Below are positions 7,888-16,339 of a DNA stretch of 19,972 bases, piece after piece (within the stretch, counting starts at the first letter, position 1; each line of letters opens with the position of its first letter). The stretch is from Fidelibacterota bacterium. Lineage in GTDB: Bacteria > Fidelibacterota > Marinisomatia > Marinisomatales > UBA1611. The notes beneath the pieces were generated by a model, which did no database searches, had not been told where the DNA came from, and saw nothing but the letters and a program-made list of their open reading frames with translations. The translations under genes and the position numbers were made by a program. The stretch lies in the NCBI GenBank assembly GCA_012964275.1, contig DTUG01000029.1, forward strand, positions 1-19,972, given 5' to 3'.

Positions 7888-8970
7888 ATGACTGAGAAGA
7901 TATATCAACAACGTCAAGAAAAATTAAAAAGTGTTTTAGCAGATCACGGTCTGGATGGGATGTTGATAACAAACCTGACTAATATTCGCTATATATCCGG
8001 CTTTACGGGTTCTGCTGCTTCATGTTTAATAACTCCAGATAGCCAGTATTTTATTACTGATGGTCGCTATATTGAACAATCTAAAGCCCAAGTGAAAGGA
8101 TTCAAACGCTTTATAGATATGGATTCTCACCTTTCTATAATTAGAAAAAATAATTTAAACCCCAATGGACTTAAAATTGCCTTTGAAGGCGACCACGTCA
8201 CTTTTTCACTGTATCAGGACATGACCAGTATTTTCCCAGAAACAACTTGGGAGCATACCGGTATGATTCTGGAAGACTTGGCAGCCGTCAAAGATGAATT
8301 AGAACTGGATGCTATTCGTACTGCTGTTGAAGTCACGGATCGGGTCTATGAAGAAACTCTTCCCATGGTTCGGCCTGGATACACAGAAAAACAGGTTGCC
8401 AACTCGATGGTGGCTAAATACCGGGAATATGCAGAGGGCGAAGCCTATTCTCCTATTGTTGCAACTGGCCCGAATGGTGCGCTGCCGCATGCTATCCCTA
8501 CAGATAGGGAATTTAAGAAAGGTGACTTTATTGTGATCGATGCTGCTGCGAAATATGCAGGCTATCACGCGGATATGACACGTACACCTGTAGTAGGAGA
8601 AGCCACAGGAAAACACCATGAGATTTATGGTATCGTCAAGGAAGCTCAGCAACGTGGTTGTGATGCGGCAAAAGCAGGTGTGCCTTGTAAGGTAGTAGAT
8701 GCAGCAACTCGTGAATATATCAAGGAAATGGGTTATGGTGAATATTATACCCATGGAACTGGACATGGGCTCGGTCTGGAGATCCATACATCTCCTCGAT
8801 TTTCACCGCAGAGCGAGGCTGTTCTGAATGTAAATAATGTTATGACTATCGAACCGGGGATTTACTTAGCTGGCTGGGGAGGAGTCCGGATAGAAGATGA
8901 TGTGATCATAAAGGAAGATGGCTGTGAAATTCTGAACAAGACTACTAAAGAGTTGGTTGTTTTAAACTAA
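7888..8970 (+). CDS. Xaa-Pro aminopeptidase (M24B metallopeptidase)
   Basis: Cytoplasmic dinuclear-metal peptidase that removes the N-terminal residue ahead of proline. It has 360 aa, with a creatinase-like N-terminal domain (about 1-130, 'MLITNLTNIRYISGFTGS') and a C-terminal pita-bread catalytic domain. The five metal ligands of the M24 family are visible: D218 (VIDAAA), D229 (HADMTR), H293 (GTGHGLGLEIH), E322 (TIEPGIY) and E336 (RIEDDV). The length fits the short bacterial PepQ/YpdF-type enzymes better than the ~440-aa E. coli PepP. The ATG lies 2 bp after the TPR gene. A 94-bp gap follows, with only a weak 6-bp hairpin and no T-run. Confidence 0.93.
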   Translation: MTEKIYQQRQEKLKSVLADHGLDGMLITNLTNIRYISGFTGSAASCLITPDSQYFITDGRYIEQSKAQVKGFKRFIDMDSHLSIIRKNNLNPNGLKIAFEGDHVTFSLYQDMTSIFPETTWEHTGMILEDLAAVKDELELDAIRTAVEVTDRVYEETLPMVRPGYTEKQVANSMVAKYREYAEGEAYSPIVATGPNGALPHAIPTDREFKKGDFIVIDAAAKYAGYHADMTRTPVVGEATGKHHEIYGIVKEAQQRGCDAAKAGVPCKVVDAATREYIKEMGYGEYYTHGTGHGLGLEIHTSPRFSPQSEAVLNVNNVMTIEPGIYLAGWGGVRIEDDVIIKEDGCEILNKTTKELVVLN

Positions 8971-9064
8971 CAATTTGATGTATAGATGGCCAAAGTAGCC
9001 ATTATCTAATATATATTCAGATTCGAAACGAAAAATTATACAGGTATTTGAACTGTAATTACCG

Positions 9065-9703
9065 ATGTCTGCACCAAACTTAAATGGATTTAATATGAAG
9101 ACAGCTATTACAGCCTTAAAAAAGGCCGATGCTGATTTAAAGCGGCTATTTGATATCTATGAAGCACCTGAATTATCTTTAGGACAAAATTATTTCTGGT
9201 CACTTTGCCGTTCGATTATTTATCAGCAATTAAGCGGTAAAGTTGCGAAGACAATTGCGGACAGATTTATAGCACTGTATAAGAATAAGAAATACCCGAG
9301 CCCAAAGGAAGTGTTAAACACAGATTTGAAAGTATTAAGAGATGTCGGGCTCTCAAGGGCAAAAGCTGGTTACATGCATAATATCGCTCGGGCATTTGTT
9401 GATGATGTAATCCAATTCGAAAATTTTTCATATATGAGCGATGATGAAATAAAAAATCAACTGATTAAGATTAAGGGGATAGGCCCCTGGACGGTTGAGA
9501 TGTTTTTGATCTTTACCCTTAACCGGCCAGATATATTTCCTGCAACTGATCTTGGGATCCAAAAGGGGTATCAACGTTATTACAAATTGCAAAAACTACC
9601 CAAAACAAACGACATGGTCAAAAAAGCTGAGCGTTGGCGGCCATACAGATCAGTTGTAACGTTATATCTTTGGTATGCAGTGGATGGCCCTTTTGAATGG
9701 TAG
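9065..9703 (+). CDS. DNA-3-methyladenine glycosylase, AlkA-type HhH-GPD
   Basis: Base-excision repair glycosylase that removes alkylated purines such as 3-methyladenine. The HhH-GPD fold is clear. An N-terminal helical half contains 'SIIYQQLSGKVA'. The helix-hairpin-helix is at about 133-146 with GIGPWT at 138-143, followed by 'EMFLIFTLNRPDIFPATDLG', where D162 is the catalytic aspartate. At 212 aa it lacks the N-terminal TBP-like domain of E. coli AlkA (about 280 aa) and resembles the compact Mag1-like bacterial forms. ATG 9065 gives 212 aa; the ATG at 9095 (residue 11, MKTAITALKK) is an equally sensible start. It follows a 94-bp gap, the largest on this strand, which might hold a promoter, though I see no convincing -35/-10 pair. 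The stop overlaps the HAD gene by 7 bp. Confidence 0.92.
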   Translation: MSAPNLNGFNMKTAITALKKADADLKRLFDIYEAPELSLGQNYFWSLCRSIIYQQLSGKVAKTIADRFIALYKNKKYPSPKEVLNTDLKVLRDVGLSRAKAGYMHNIARAFVDDVIQFENFSYMSDDEIKNQLIKIKGIGPWTVEMFLIFTLNRPDIFPATDLGIQKGYQRYYKLQKLPKTNDMVKKAERWRPYRSVVTLYLWYAVDGPFEW

Positions 9704-10323
9704 ATTCAATAAAAGTGAAAATTAACGCCATCTTTTTTGATATTGGTGGCGTCCTTCTGCATATTTATCCAAATAGAATGATTCAATATATCAGTGATGC
9801 TACTGATATATCTCCTGCGGTTTTAAAAAAATATTTTCCAAGTGATGTACATGAACATTATGAACGTGGTCAGATTTCGGATGATGAGTGGTTTGCTGCA
9901 TTCAAGGCAGCATTGCCACAGCCCAATTGTCTGAAAGAGATTGATTTTTGGAGAGCATGGAATCAATTACTGGGACAGGAAACAGATGTAGTGGATATAG
10001 TGATAGAATTGAAGCAGAATTACCCAGTCTGGCTCCTATCCAATACAAACTCTAGGCATATTCGTAATGAAATTGATGGGAAGTATGCCTTTTCACAATT
10101 AGCGGATGGAACTGTTTATTCATTTGAAACTGGTTATCGCAAACCCGAGAAAGAAATCTTTAAAATAGCTGCTGGAAAAGCTGGGGCAGATCCAAGCACC
10201 TGTCTGTTAATTGATGATAATGAAGAAAATGTGGCCGGGTCAAAATCTGCTGGGTTTGTAGCTTTACATTATAGAAACACCACACAACTTGAACAGAATC
10301 TAGAATCTCTTGGGGTCATTTGA
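9697..10323 (+). CDS. HAD-superfamily hydrolase (subfamily IA, YihX-like)
   Basis: A 208-aa haloacid dehalogenase-type phosphohydrolase. Motif I is FFDIGGVL with nucleophile D15. Motif II is LLSNTNS with S115. Motif III is GYRKPE with K149. Motif IV is LLIDDNEENV with D173/D174. A helical cap occupies about residues 25-95. The second motif-I aspartate (usually DxD) is glycine, as in the YihX / epoxide-hydrolase N-terminal group (DxGN/DxGG), so a sugar-phosphate phosphatase role is plausible but the substrate is unknown. The ATG lies inside the end of the glycosylase gene (7-bp overlap), and the TGA overlaps the possible TTG start of the next gene. Confidence 0.9.
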   Translation: MVDSIKVKINAIFFDIGGVLLHIYPNRMIQYISDATDISPAVLKKYFPSDVHEHYERGQISDDEWFAAFKAALPQPNCLKEIDFWRAWNQLLGQETDVVDIVIELKQNYPVWLLSNTNSRHIRNEIDGKYAFSQLADGTVYSFETGYRKPEKEIFKIAAGKAGADPSTCLLIDDNEENVAGSKSAGFVALHYRNTTQLEQNLESLGVI

Positions 10324-13256
10324 ATCAATATAATAAAAAAATTAATATGGAAAGATCATTAATGATTTGTTTTTTCTTCATAGGTCTGTTAAATGCTCAG
10401 GGTGCCTGGGTGATGAGTAACCGCACCCACCCGGAACTGAAATGGAAAACGTTTCAAACAACTAATTTTAATATTCATTACCATGAAGAAATTCAGGAGA
10501 TAGCCATTCAAGGAGCGAATATGGCTGAGCAGATGCGCTCTACATTGATACAGCAGGTTGGGCTGGATACCCTCCCGCACCTTGATATTGTTTTTACAAC
10601 GGAAGATGAGGTCATGAATGGTTTTGCAACCCCAGCGAACTATACAGTGATATGGGTGGATCAGAATGATGTTGCTGTTTGGCTTGAAGATGAAAAGTGG
10701 TTACGTACAGTTCTTGCTCATGAACTGCAGCACCTAGTCTTTTTCAGCGTAACTAAAACGTGGTTGCCGTTTCCCATGAATAATTTGTATAGCGGCACAC
10801 CGGGATGGGTTGTGGAAGGCTTGGCGGAATATTATACCGAACGCTGGCGTCCAGCCCGCTTTGATTTATCCCATAAATATCATGTGCTTAGAAATACTGT
10901 TGATAAAATAAAAGATCCCCACAATGATGGATTTTCAAAATGCCTTTATTTCGCGGATCGTTTTGGTGATTCCACCGTGGTAAAAATTTTAAACCATCGC
11001 GATAAACTGGGATTATTCAATTTTAAACGAGCATTTAAAAAATATACTGGAATCAAACTTAAGCAGTTTGAAGAAGACTGGCGGCGCCACATGAATACCT
11101 ATTTTTTTGGCATCCGCTCTCAGAAAGAAACCTATCAGGATGTTGGTAGAGTCTATCGGCTCCCCATGAGATACGTAAGTGGATTTGACCGTTTTTCAGA
11201 CACGCTGATGGTGGCCATGGTAGGTCGGAAGGACAAGAAACAGGGTGATTATTCTTTGGTACTAGCGGTGCGGGATACGATAAAAGAAAATAAAAAATAT
11301 CGCCGTGAATTAAAGAAAAAAAAGGATGATACACCAATTCGCATCAAGCCTGTCTGGAAATTGAAGGAATTAGACTATGGCAGGATTGGGTCCGATATTA
11401 AAGTTTCACCGGATGGATCTAAAATTGCTTACTCCAAATATAGATATGGAGAACATCAAGCCATGATCTGGGACGTGTATGTTGTGTATGTGAATACAAG
11501 GAAAAAAATTCGCATAACCAATAGCCAGCGGGCCAATAATCCCAGTTGGTCCCCAGATGGTACCCGCCTGACCTTTGTTGCCCATAAGAACAGCACATCA
11601 AATTTATTTATTACATCATTGGATAGTATTGGAACACAGACTCGGCTTACAAATTATTCTGGGGATGTGCAGATTGTAACACCGGCTTGGAGTCCGGATG
11701 GATCAAAGATTGCTTATGCAGTTTCCAAATCAGATGGGAATATGGATATTGTTGTTTTTGATATTGCAAATCAGGAAACCATCCGATTGACTACCCGACC
11801 TGAAGTTGATTATAGACCAATATGGCATCCGGATGAACAAAAGATTACTTACACATCTCATGCTGGAATGACACCAAACTTTCACACGGTAGACCTAACA
11901 ACGAAATTATCGATTCAAAACACTGATATAGGTGATGCAATCTGGACAGTTGGTTGGAACCATAATGCCACCGCAATCACCGGTCTCACATTGAACGACG
12001 TTGATTCAGCACGAGTGGTGGATGTTGACCCAGCACGCATTGCAAATGTATCCAAGAATACCATGAATAACGCTTTCAGCAACTGGCGAGATAAGCAACC
12101 TGATCATCCCTTGATTGATCTGGATCCTAAACGAGATGTCATCGGAGCAGTTGCAGTTGAGAAATATCGATTTTATAATCACCTGAAACACCTTGGCACT
12201 ATACTTTTCCCGGATGTAGAAGGATTGTTTTATAATGGGGCTTACATAGACGCAACGGGCCGCCATATACTGGGTGCCTTGGCCATCACTGATTGGAAAA
12301 ATGTAAGCAGTGCTTTTGAATACCAAAATGCAACAGGGAAGCCTTTAGGCGGCTTTTGGGGGATCTCCTATTTTAAGGATCTGTTTTTTGAAGGCCGCTA
12401 CTATAACCGAAATAATACTTATTTACTGGAGTTCTACAATGGATTCAGTATTTATGGGAGTCGGGCCTTTAATTTTGGCAAAAATATTTTTGCTAATCAT
12501 ACTCTGAGGTATGGTCTGAATTATTTTGATAGGCAGGTAGCTTATGAGCCAGATAGTTTAGATGTGTTTCCTCCGCCTGAAAGCGGGAAAGAAGGCTCCA
12601 TTTCGCTTGTATACAATTATTTAAGTCGCCGTCCTCATCAGCAGAATTTATTTGCACCACCTCAGGGCCATGGTTTTCAGATAGGTATGGATTTAGTTGA
12701 CAAAAAGATTTGGGGTGACTTCACCTATAACCATATCAATATGGATGGATTTATAAACCAGAAGATTGGTCCTCTCGTTCTTTTCTTCCGGGGCCGCTAT
12801 GAATCTGTATGGGGGGACAGGATCCCTGCCCAGGAGACGGTTGGGCTCGTTGATATTCCCAATGAATATATTTTAGGACAGCTGGTTCTTGGGAAAGAAC
12901 ATATGAGTCCCCGAGGATGGAACGGAGTCCAACTAGGAGATCGGGCATTTTTTGGGACAACGGAACTGCGCACCCCTTCTCTGAACTTTAATTTTTTCGA
13001 GATTGCAAAAGTTATTAAATATGGTCAGCTATCCGGTGCTTTTATATCAGACTTTGGAAAAGTCTGGGGAGGCGATGATGAAGACTGGATTACTACAACT
13101 GGTGCTGAATTTCGGTTTTCACTGCTAATTGGTAATACACCATTTTTAATTTACGGTTTTGGATGGGCGCAGGCCCCGGAAGATTGGAATGATGGAAAAG
13201 GAAGATGGGTTGGTCCTAAACCTTATTTTCGGATGACCTTGATAAGTCCTTTCTGA
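10320..13256 (+). CDS. Secreted metalloprotease-propeller-outer membrane barrel fusion protein
   Basis: A large three-part envelope protein of 978 aa. Its signal peptide has hydrophobic core MICFFFIGLL and ends near NAQ at about residue 27. The first domain (about 38-265) is a gluzincin-type (clan MA) metallopeptidase: HELQH at 134-138 with a likely third zinc ligand E166 in WVVEGLAEYY. The second (about 270-580) is a TolB/PD40 propeller with repeats near 362 (VSPDGSKIAY), 409 (SWSPDGTRLTF), 456 (AWSPDGSKIAY) and 501 (IWHPDEQKITY). The third (about 610-978) is rich in alternating aromatic beta-strands and ends in phenylalanine (FRMTLISPF), as outer-membrane barrels do. No POTRA domain is visible, so it is not BamA itself. 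The start may be TTG 10320, which overlaps the HAD stop, or ATG 10347 (residue 10); both leave a workable signal peptide. Residue numbers here count from 10320. The substrate is unknown. Confidence 0.88.
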   Translation: MNQYNKKINMERSLMICFFFIGLLNAQGAWVMSNRTHPELKWKTFQTTNFNIHYHEEIQEIAIQGANMAEQMRSTLIQQVGLDTLPHLDIVFTTEDEVMNGFATPANYTVIWVDQNDVAVWLEDEKWLRTVLAHELQHLVFFSVTKTWLPFPMNNLYSGTPGWVVEGLAEYYTERWRPARFDLSHKYHVLRNTVDKIKDPHNDGFSKCLYFADRFGDSTVVKILNHRDKLGLFNFKRAFKKYTGIKLKQFEEDWRRHMNTYFFGIRSQKETYQDVGRVYRLPMRYVSGFDRFSDTLMVAMVGRKDKKQGDYSLVLAVRDTIKENKKYRRELKKKKDDTPIRIKPVWKLKELDYGRIGSDIKVSPDGSKIAYSKYRYGEHQAMIWDVYVVYVNTRKKIRITNSQRANNPSWSPDGTRLTFVAHKNSTSNLFITSLDSIGTQTRLTNYSGDVQIVTPAWSPDGSKIAYAVSKSDGNMDIVVFDIANQETIRLTTRPEVDYRPIWHPDEQKITYTSHAGMTPNFHTVDLTTKLSIQNTDIGDAIWTVGWNHNATAITGLTLNDVDSARVVDVDPARIANVSKNTMNNAFSNWRDKQPDHPLIDLDPKRDVIGAVAVEKYRFYNHLKHLGTILFPDVEGLFYNGAYIDATGRHILGALAITDWKNVSSAFEYQNATGKPLGGFWGISYFKDLFFEGRYYNRNNTYLLEFYNGFSIYGSRAFNFGKNIFANHTLRYGLNYFDRQVAYEPDSLDVFPPPESGKEGSISLVYNYLSRRPHQQNLFAPPQGHGFQIGMDLVDKKIWGDFTYNHINMDGFINQKIGPLVLFFRGRYESVWGDRIPAQETVGLVDIPNEYILGQLVLGKEHMSPRGWNGVQLGDRAFFGTTELRTPSLNFNFFEIAKVIKYGQLSGAFISDFGKVWGGDDEDWITTTGAEFRFSLLIGNTPFLIYGFGWAQAPEDWNDGKGRWVGPKPYFRMTLISPF

Positions 13257-13284
13257 TGTATAGATAAATAACCATACTACTACG
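13257..13284. other. Convergent 28-bp intergenic gap
   Basis: The plus-strand operon (TGA at 13254-13256) and the minus-strand operon (stop at 13285-13287) converge here. The gap is AT-rich, and I see no GC-rich hairpin with a T-run on either strand. Transcripts may therefore overlap at their 3' ends, or end by Rho-dependent termination. Confidence 0.6.
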
Positions 13285-14763
13285 TTAATAATCAAAAAAT
13301 CGCATGCCGATAGTGATATATAATCCCTTAGTGTTTAGTCGAGGTATTCCTTTTCCATCATCCCAAACTGCGGGATAATATATTACATCATATGTATCAT
13401 CATCTGGATCATTTTCATTTTTTATTGTTTCTGAGTATTCCCAGTTGTCATCGTTATTACGGATAACATATTGTAAGCTTATAAAAAGATCCCTCTTTCT
13501 GTGTAGTATAATCGATGTAGTTAAATTAATTGATGGATTAATAAATGATTGAGATACATAATTAGTACTATCATCAATTTTTGCAAAATAATTAAGAGGG
13601 AGACTTATTCCACTAGAAAATTGAAATTTTTTAATATCCAGCAACTTTGTTTTAAATTCCATTCCTAGCCCCAAAAGGACGTCATCTTCTCCTCTCGTAT
13701 CTTTTATTGACCCTATTTCACCTGTTACTGCAGTAGTGATTTTTTTAAAAGGACTCCACCAAAGTTTAGCATTCAAACTAAAGTTGGACCCATTTCTAGT
13801 TTTTATTCCATATGCAGTTGCAGTAGGATCATGGATCATTTCGTTAGCTCTGTGTCCTGCTTTAACTTTTTTCCATTGGCGAATGATTCTTGCTGTGCTT
13901 GTGTTTTCTCCAATGTTGGTCAGTTTAGCCAGGGCTCTGGGTTTACCAGGCAATGCGATTACTCGGCCCTTGTATGTCTTTTCCCGGTCTGGTGAGTTCA
14001 CTTCAAAAATGGTGCCTTCTTCCAGCCCCATATCACTGCCCGTCAGAATAGTAATATCATTACCGTCTTTTTCTATCACTTCGCTGGCGATCATATAAAA
14101 CTCACGCAGATTTCTTCCGATCTGCCAACTGAGCTGATTGAGAGCTCTATTCAGGGATGCCGTTTTATTTCCTCCAGTATGTGTTGCAGTGATGCGAAAA
14201 CTGTTTTGTGATGTACCACTTTCAATATTCAGCAGGCGCACTTCAGCCTGGATAATGGTTTGAATATTATTAGGATGCCGTTCAACGTCTTCCAGTTTTT
14301 TATCAATAACTGCAGTTACACTTTCTTTGATGATCCATTCAAACAGGTTTTCATCATAGTCATTTTCTTCTTCATCTTTTTCAGTTTCTTTTTCCTTGGG
14401 TGGGACACCTCGCTGGCCAAAGGTTATAATTTTTACTAACAGTGCTTCATCCGCGGCTGCCAGATTTCCGAGCTCGACAATTTGATTCTCATCCACTATT
14501 CCTGATAATTGTAGCTTTTGTTCGGCTAGAATAGATTCAATCTGAGTTCGGTCAATGACATTGAACCGGCCCAGTTCCACAGCTTTTGCTGAGACAATAC
14601 TGGTAACCCTGCTGGAGATCGATCTGGGGTTTTCGGCATCCTGGCCAGGAAGAATAACTACAGATTTTTTCTCTAAGGTCAAGCCATAATCTAATTCTTG
14701 AGCTATCGCATCTGAGAGTGTAAGAATGATGAGAGAAAAGAGTATTTGTCTTAGTAGTTCCAT
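13285..14763 (-). CDS. CsgG-domain protein with C-terminal outer-membrane barrel
   Basis: A 492-aa exported protein with signal peptide MELLRQILFSLIILTLSDAIA (cleavage after A21, with no lipobox cysteine). Residues about 31-222 match the CsgG fold: 'VVILPG', 'AVELGRFNVIDRTQIESI' then 'LGNLAAADEALLVKI', and a second strand set 'QAEVRLLNIESG'. An acidic insertion (123-139, KEKETEKDEEENDYDEN) breaks it. Residues about 227-303 resemble the small C-terminal domain of FlgT-like proteins ('GLEEGTIFEV', 'KGRVIAL', 'STARII'). From about 318 to the end, alternating strands finish in GLYITIGMRFFDY, suggesting a transmembrane barrel. Classical CsgG is a lipoprotein secretion pore, and the missing cysteine plus added barrel make this a different topology. 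The start overlaps the DUF481 gene by 13 bp. Its function is not known. Confidence 0.82.
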   Translation of the reverse strand: MELLRQILFSLIILTLSDAIAQELDYGLTLEKKSVVILPGQDAENPRSISSRVTSIVSAKAVELGRFNVIDRTQIESILAEQKLQLSGIVDENQIVELGNLAAADEALLVKIITFGQRGVPPKEKETEKDEEENDYDENLFEWIIKESVTAVIDKKLEDVERHPNNIQTIIQAEVRLLNIESGTSQNSFRITATHTGGNKTASLNRALNQLSWQIGRNLREFYMIASEVIEKDGNDITILTGSDMGLEEGTIFEVNSPDREKTYKGRVIALPGKPRALAKLTNIGENTSTARIIRQWKKVKAGHRANEMIHDPTATAYGIKTRNGSNFSLNAKLWWSPFKKITTAVTGEIGSIKDTRGEDDVLLGLGMEFKTKLLDIKKFQFSSGISLPLNYFAKIDDSTNYVSQSFINPSINLTTSIILHRKRDLFISLQYVIRNNDDNWEYSETIKNENDPDDDTYDVIYYPAVWDDGKGIPRLNTKGLYITIGMRFFDY

Positions 14764-15470
14764 TCCAGGGGTTTATTAAAGCCCAGGGTGAAGTAAAGTA
14801 ATACCCGTTGTTCGTTATATGATTTATCACTAGGGAGTTCCTGATACATACCACCAATTAATTTCAAGTTTTGATAAATATTCCAGTATAATTCTCCTAG
14901 GATTTGGAAACGGGACTGGTTCTTTTCATTGACTTCATCACTGATTTGGTAAAAATAATCAAGTTCCAATTTTGCATCAATGTTTCGCACACTTTTATCG
15001 TATGTAAAAGCTGATTTTAAGTATGTTGTTTTGCGTGTGTCTTCCAAATAATCAGACATATCATAGGCTATACCCATTTCAGCCGTCATGTTGCCGCTAT
15101 CAGTTTTTCGAATAAACCATCCTAAGCCTTGGTTATAGTGATAGCGCAGTTTCACATCCACCAGAGTATTTCTCTGGTAGGATACTGTGGTAAAGTTATA
15201 AAGCCAGGGCAGCCTTATAGGAATCCGGCTGGATTTATAGCGCACACGAATATCTTGGTCTGTCTCAAATATATGTGCGTAAAGACGGACATCCCCGAAG
15301 GTATAGTTAGTGGTTCTTTTTATGCGGAAATATGTGGCAAGGCCAAGGCTATTTTGGTCTATATTAACTAGACCACCGCGCAAATATGTTTTCCAATGGG
15401 GAGAATCTGCTTCTGGATCATGAGCCCATAGAACAGCGATGGTAACAAATAAAACACCTTTGTGAATCAT
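14751..15470 (-). CDS. DUF481-like outer-membrane protein
   Basis: A 239-aa exported protein with signal peptide MIHKGVLFVTIAVLWA, cleaved near residue 16. The remainder is almost wholly alternating beta-strands with aromatic girdles, for example 'DVKLRYHYNQGLGWFI', 'TAEMGIAYDMSDYLED', 'DAKLELDYFYQISDEVN' and 'NLKLIGGMYQEL'. The pattern of a ring-forming strand, then glycine, then a tyrosine-rich strand fits DUF481 (YdiY-type 'salt-induced' outer-membrane proteins). The ATG overlaps the permease stop (ATGA at 15467-15470) and the 3' end overlaps the CsgG gene by 13 bp, so the three genes are probably co-translated. A GGAAG about 10 bp upstream may serve as ribosome site. Role unknown; family assignment moderate. 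Confidence 0.75.
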   Translation of the reverse strand: MIHKGVLFVTIAVLWAHDPEADSPHWKTYLRGGLVNIDQNSLGLATYFRIKRTTNYTFGDVRLYAHIFETDQDIRVRYKSSRIPIRLPWLYNFTTVSYQRNTLVDVKLRYHYNQGLGWFIRKTDSGNMTAEMGIAYDMSDYLEDTRKTTYLKSAFTYDKSVRNIDAKLELDYFYQISDEVNEKNQSRFQILGELYWNIYQNLKLIGGMYQELPSDKSYNEQRVLLYFTLGFNKPLEWNY

Positions 15471-16228
15471 TGCTTGATCTTCCTACCGCTTTGCATCAAT
15501 AAAATGGCTGTTGCCGTGAAGATGAGAGTCAGAAATACAGCCATCCAGAAACTGAACATGACTGATGAATCACTGATGCCTAGTATAGTATATCGGATTC
15601 CATTGATCATATAGTAAACGGGGTTGATAAAGCTCAGGCTCTGGGCCCAGTCTGGTAGCATGTGGATAGAATAAAATATGCCTCCTAGAAAACTAAGAGG
15701 TGTAAGAAAGAAATTCTGCATCATGGCCAGCTGATCCCAGCTCTCGGCCAGTTGGCCCAGGACTAGGCCCATACTTGAAAATGCCCAAGAGACCAAGAAA
15801 ATAAATACCAGTGTACCAATCGGATCGGTTACCGGCAGGTCGATCAGGAAAACACCAAGTAGCAATACCAATACACCATTTACCAGTCCTCTCACAGTTC
15901 CACCTACGATATAGGCCAATGCAATTTCGAAACCCGATAAAGGCGCAGTGAGCAAATCGGGTAATTGTTGTAACAGTTTCATTTGAAGCATAGAAGATGC
16001 TGTATTGGAAGTGGCGTTGGTAAGAGTGTTCATCATGATCAACCCCGGTAGAATAAATAATGTATAAGAAACACCTTGGATTTCGGAGATGCGTTGTTCC
16101 AGCGTAAATCCGAATATTAGGATATAGAGCGCCGATGAAATCAAACCCGGTAAAACGGTCTGTCGATATACTGAAAAAAAACGACCTACTTCTCGTTTGG
16201 TTAAAGTCCAGAGTCCAACCCAGTTCAA
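15467..16228 (-). CDS. ABC-2 type transporter permease (YadH-like)
   Basis: A 253-aa inner-membrane permease with about six hydrophobic segments near 25-43, 54-72, 103-127, 137-160, 170-190 and 225-246. The motif 'FFLTPLSFLGGIFYSIHMLPDWAQ' and the C-terminal 'NPVYYMINGIRY' are hallmarks of the ABC-2 family that exports polysaccharides, drugs or lipids. With the neighbouring ATPase it forms a complete exporter, and the sizes of both match the YadG/YadH pair. The start is TTG at 16228: no in-frame ATG precedes it before a stop, the next Met is about 65 residues in, and an AAAGGA lies 7 bases upstream. The substrate cannot be read from the sequence; downstream outer-membrane proteins suggest an envelope role. 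Confidence 0.92.
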   Translation of the reverse strand: MNWVGLWTLTKREVGRFFSVYRQTVLPGLISSALYILIFGFTLEQRISEIQGVSYTLFILPGLIMMNTLTNATSNTASSMLQMKLLQQLPDLLTAPLSGFEIALAYIVGGTVRGLVNGVLVLLLGVFLIDLPVTDPIGTLVFIFLVSWAFSSMGLVLGQLAESWDQLAMMQNFFLTPLSFLGGIFYSIHMLPDWAQSLSFINPVYYMINGIRYTILGISDSSVMFSFWMAVFLTLIFTATAILLMQSGRKIKQ

Positions 16229-16339
16229 AATATTATTCCTTTTACATTGTATTTGTCAACGTACCGTAATAATTCTTCAATCATTAAGAAAATTGCTACA
16301 TTTTTTCCAACGGATAGAACAATGTATTGACTATTATGG
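16229..16339. other. 111-bp gap between ABC ATPase and permease genes
   Basis: AT-rich spacer that interrupts an otherwise tight minus-strand operon. I see only a 5-bp inverted repeat (TTCTT...AAGAA around 16273-16290) and the AAAGGA ribosome site just before the permease TTG. No terminator, promoter or small ORF stands out. Confidence 0.4.

Noticed and set aside
8299..8787. Long antisense reading frame opposite the Xaa-Pro aminopeptidase gene (162 codons)
   Set aside because: The opposite strand carries a complete enzyme with all catalytic residues; the antisense product is Cys/Phe/His-rich and resembles no family.
8985..9003. Short hairpin (ATGGC...GCCAT) after the Xaa-Pro aminopeptidase as a terminator
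   Set aside because: The stem is only 5-6 bp with a 7-base loop, and no T-run follows.
9474..9488. GC-rich inverted repeat AGGGG...CCCCT inside the DNA glycosylase gene
   Set aside because: The 5-bp stem falls on the conserved GIGPW codons and is explained by coding needs.
8976..13265. A 12-mer TGATGTATAGAT found at 8976-8987 and 13254-13265, both just after or at gene ends
   Set aside because: A shared 12-mer is expected by chance in 20 kb of AT-rich sequence, and one copy includes a stop codon.
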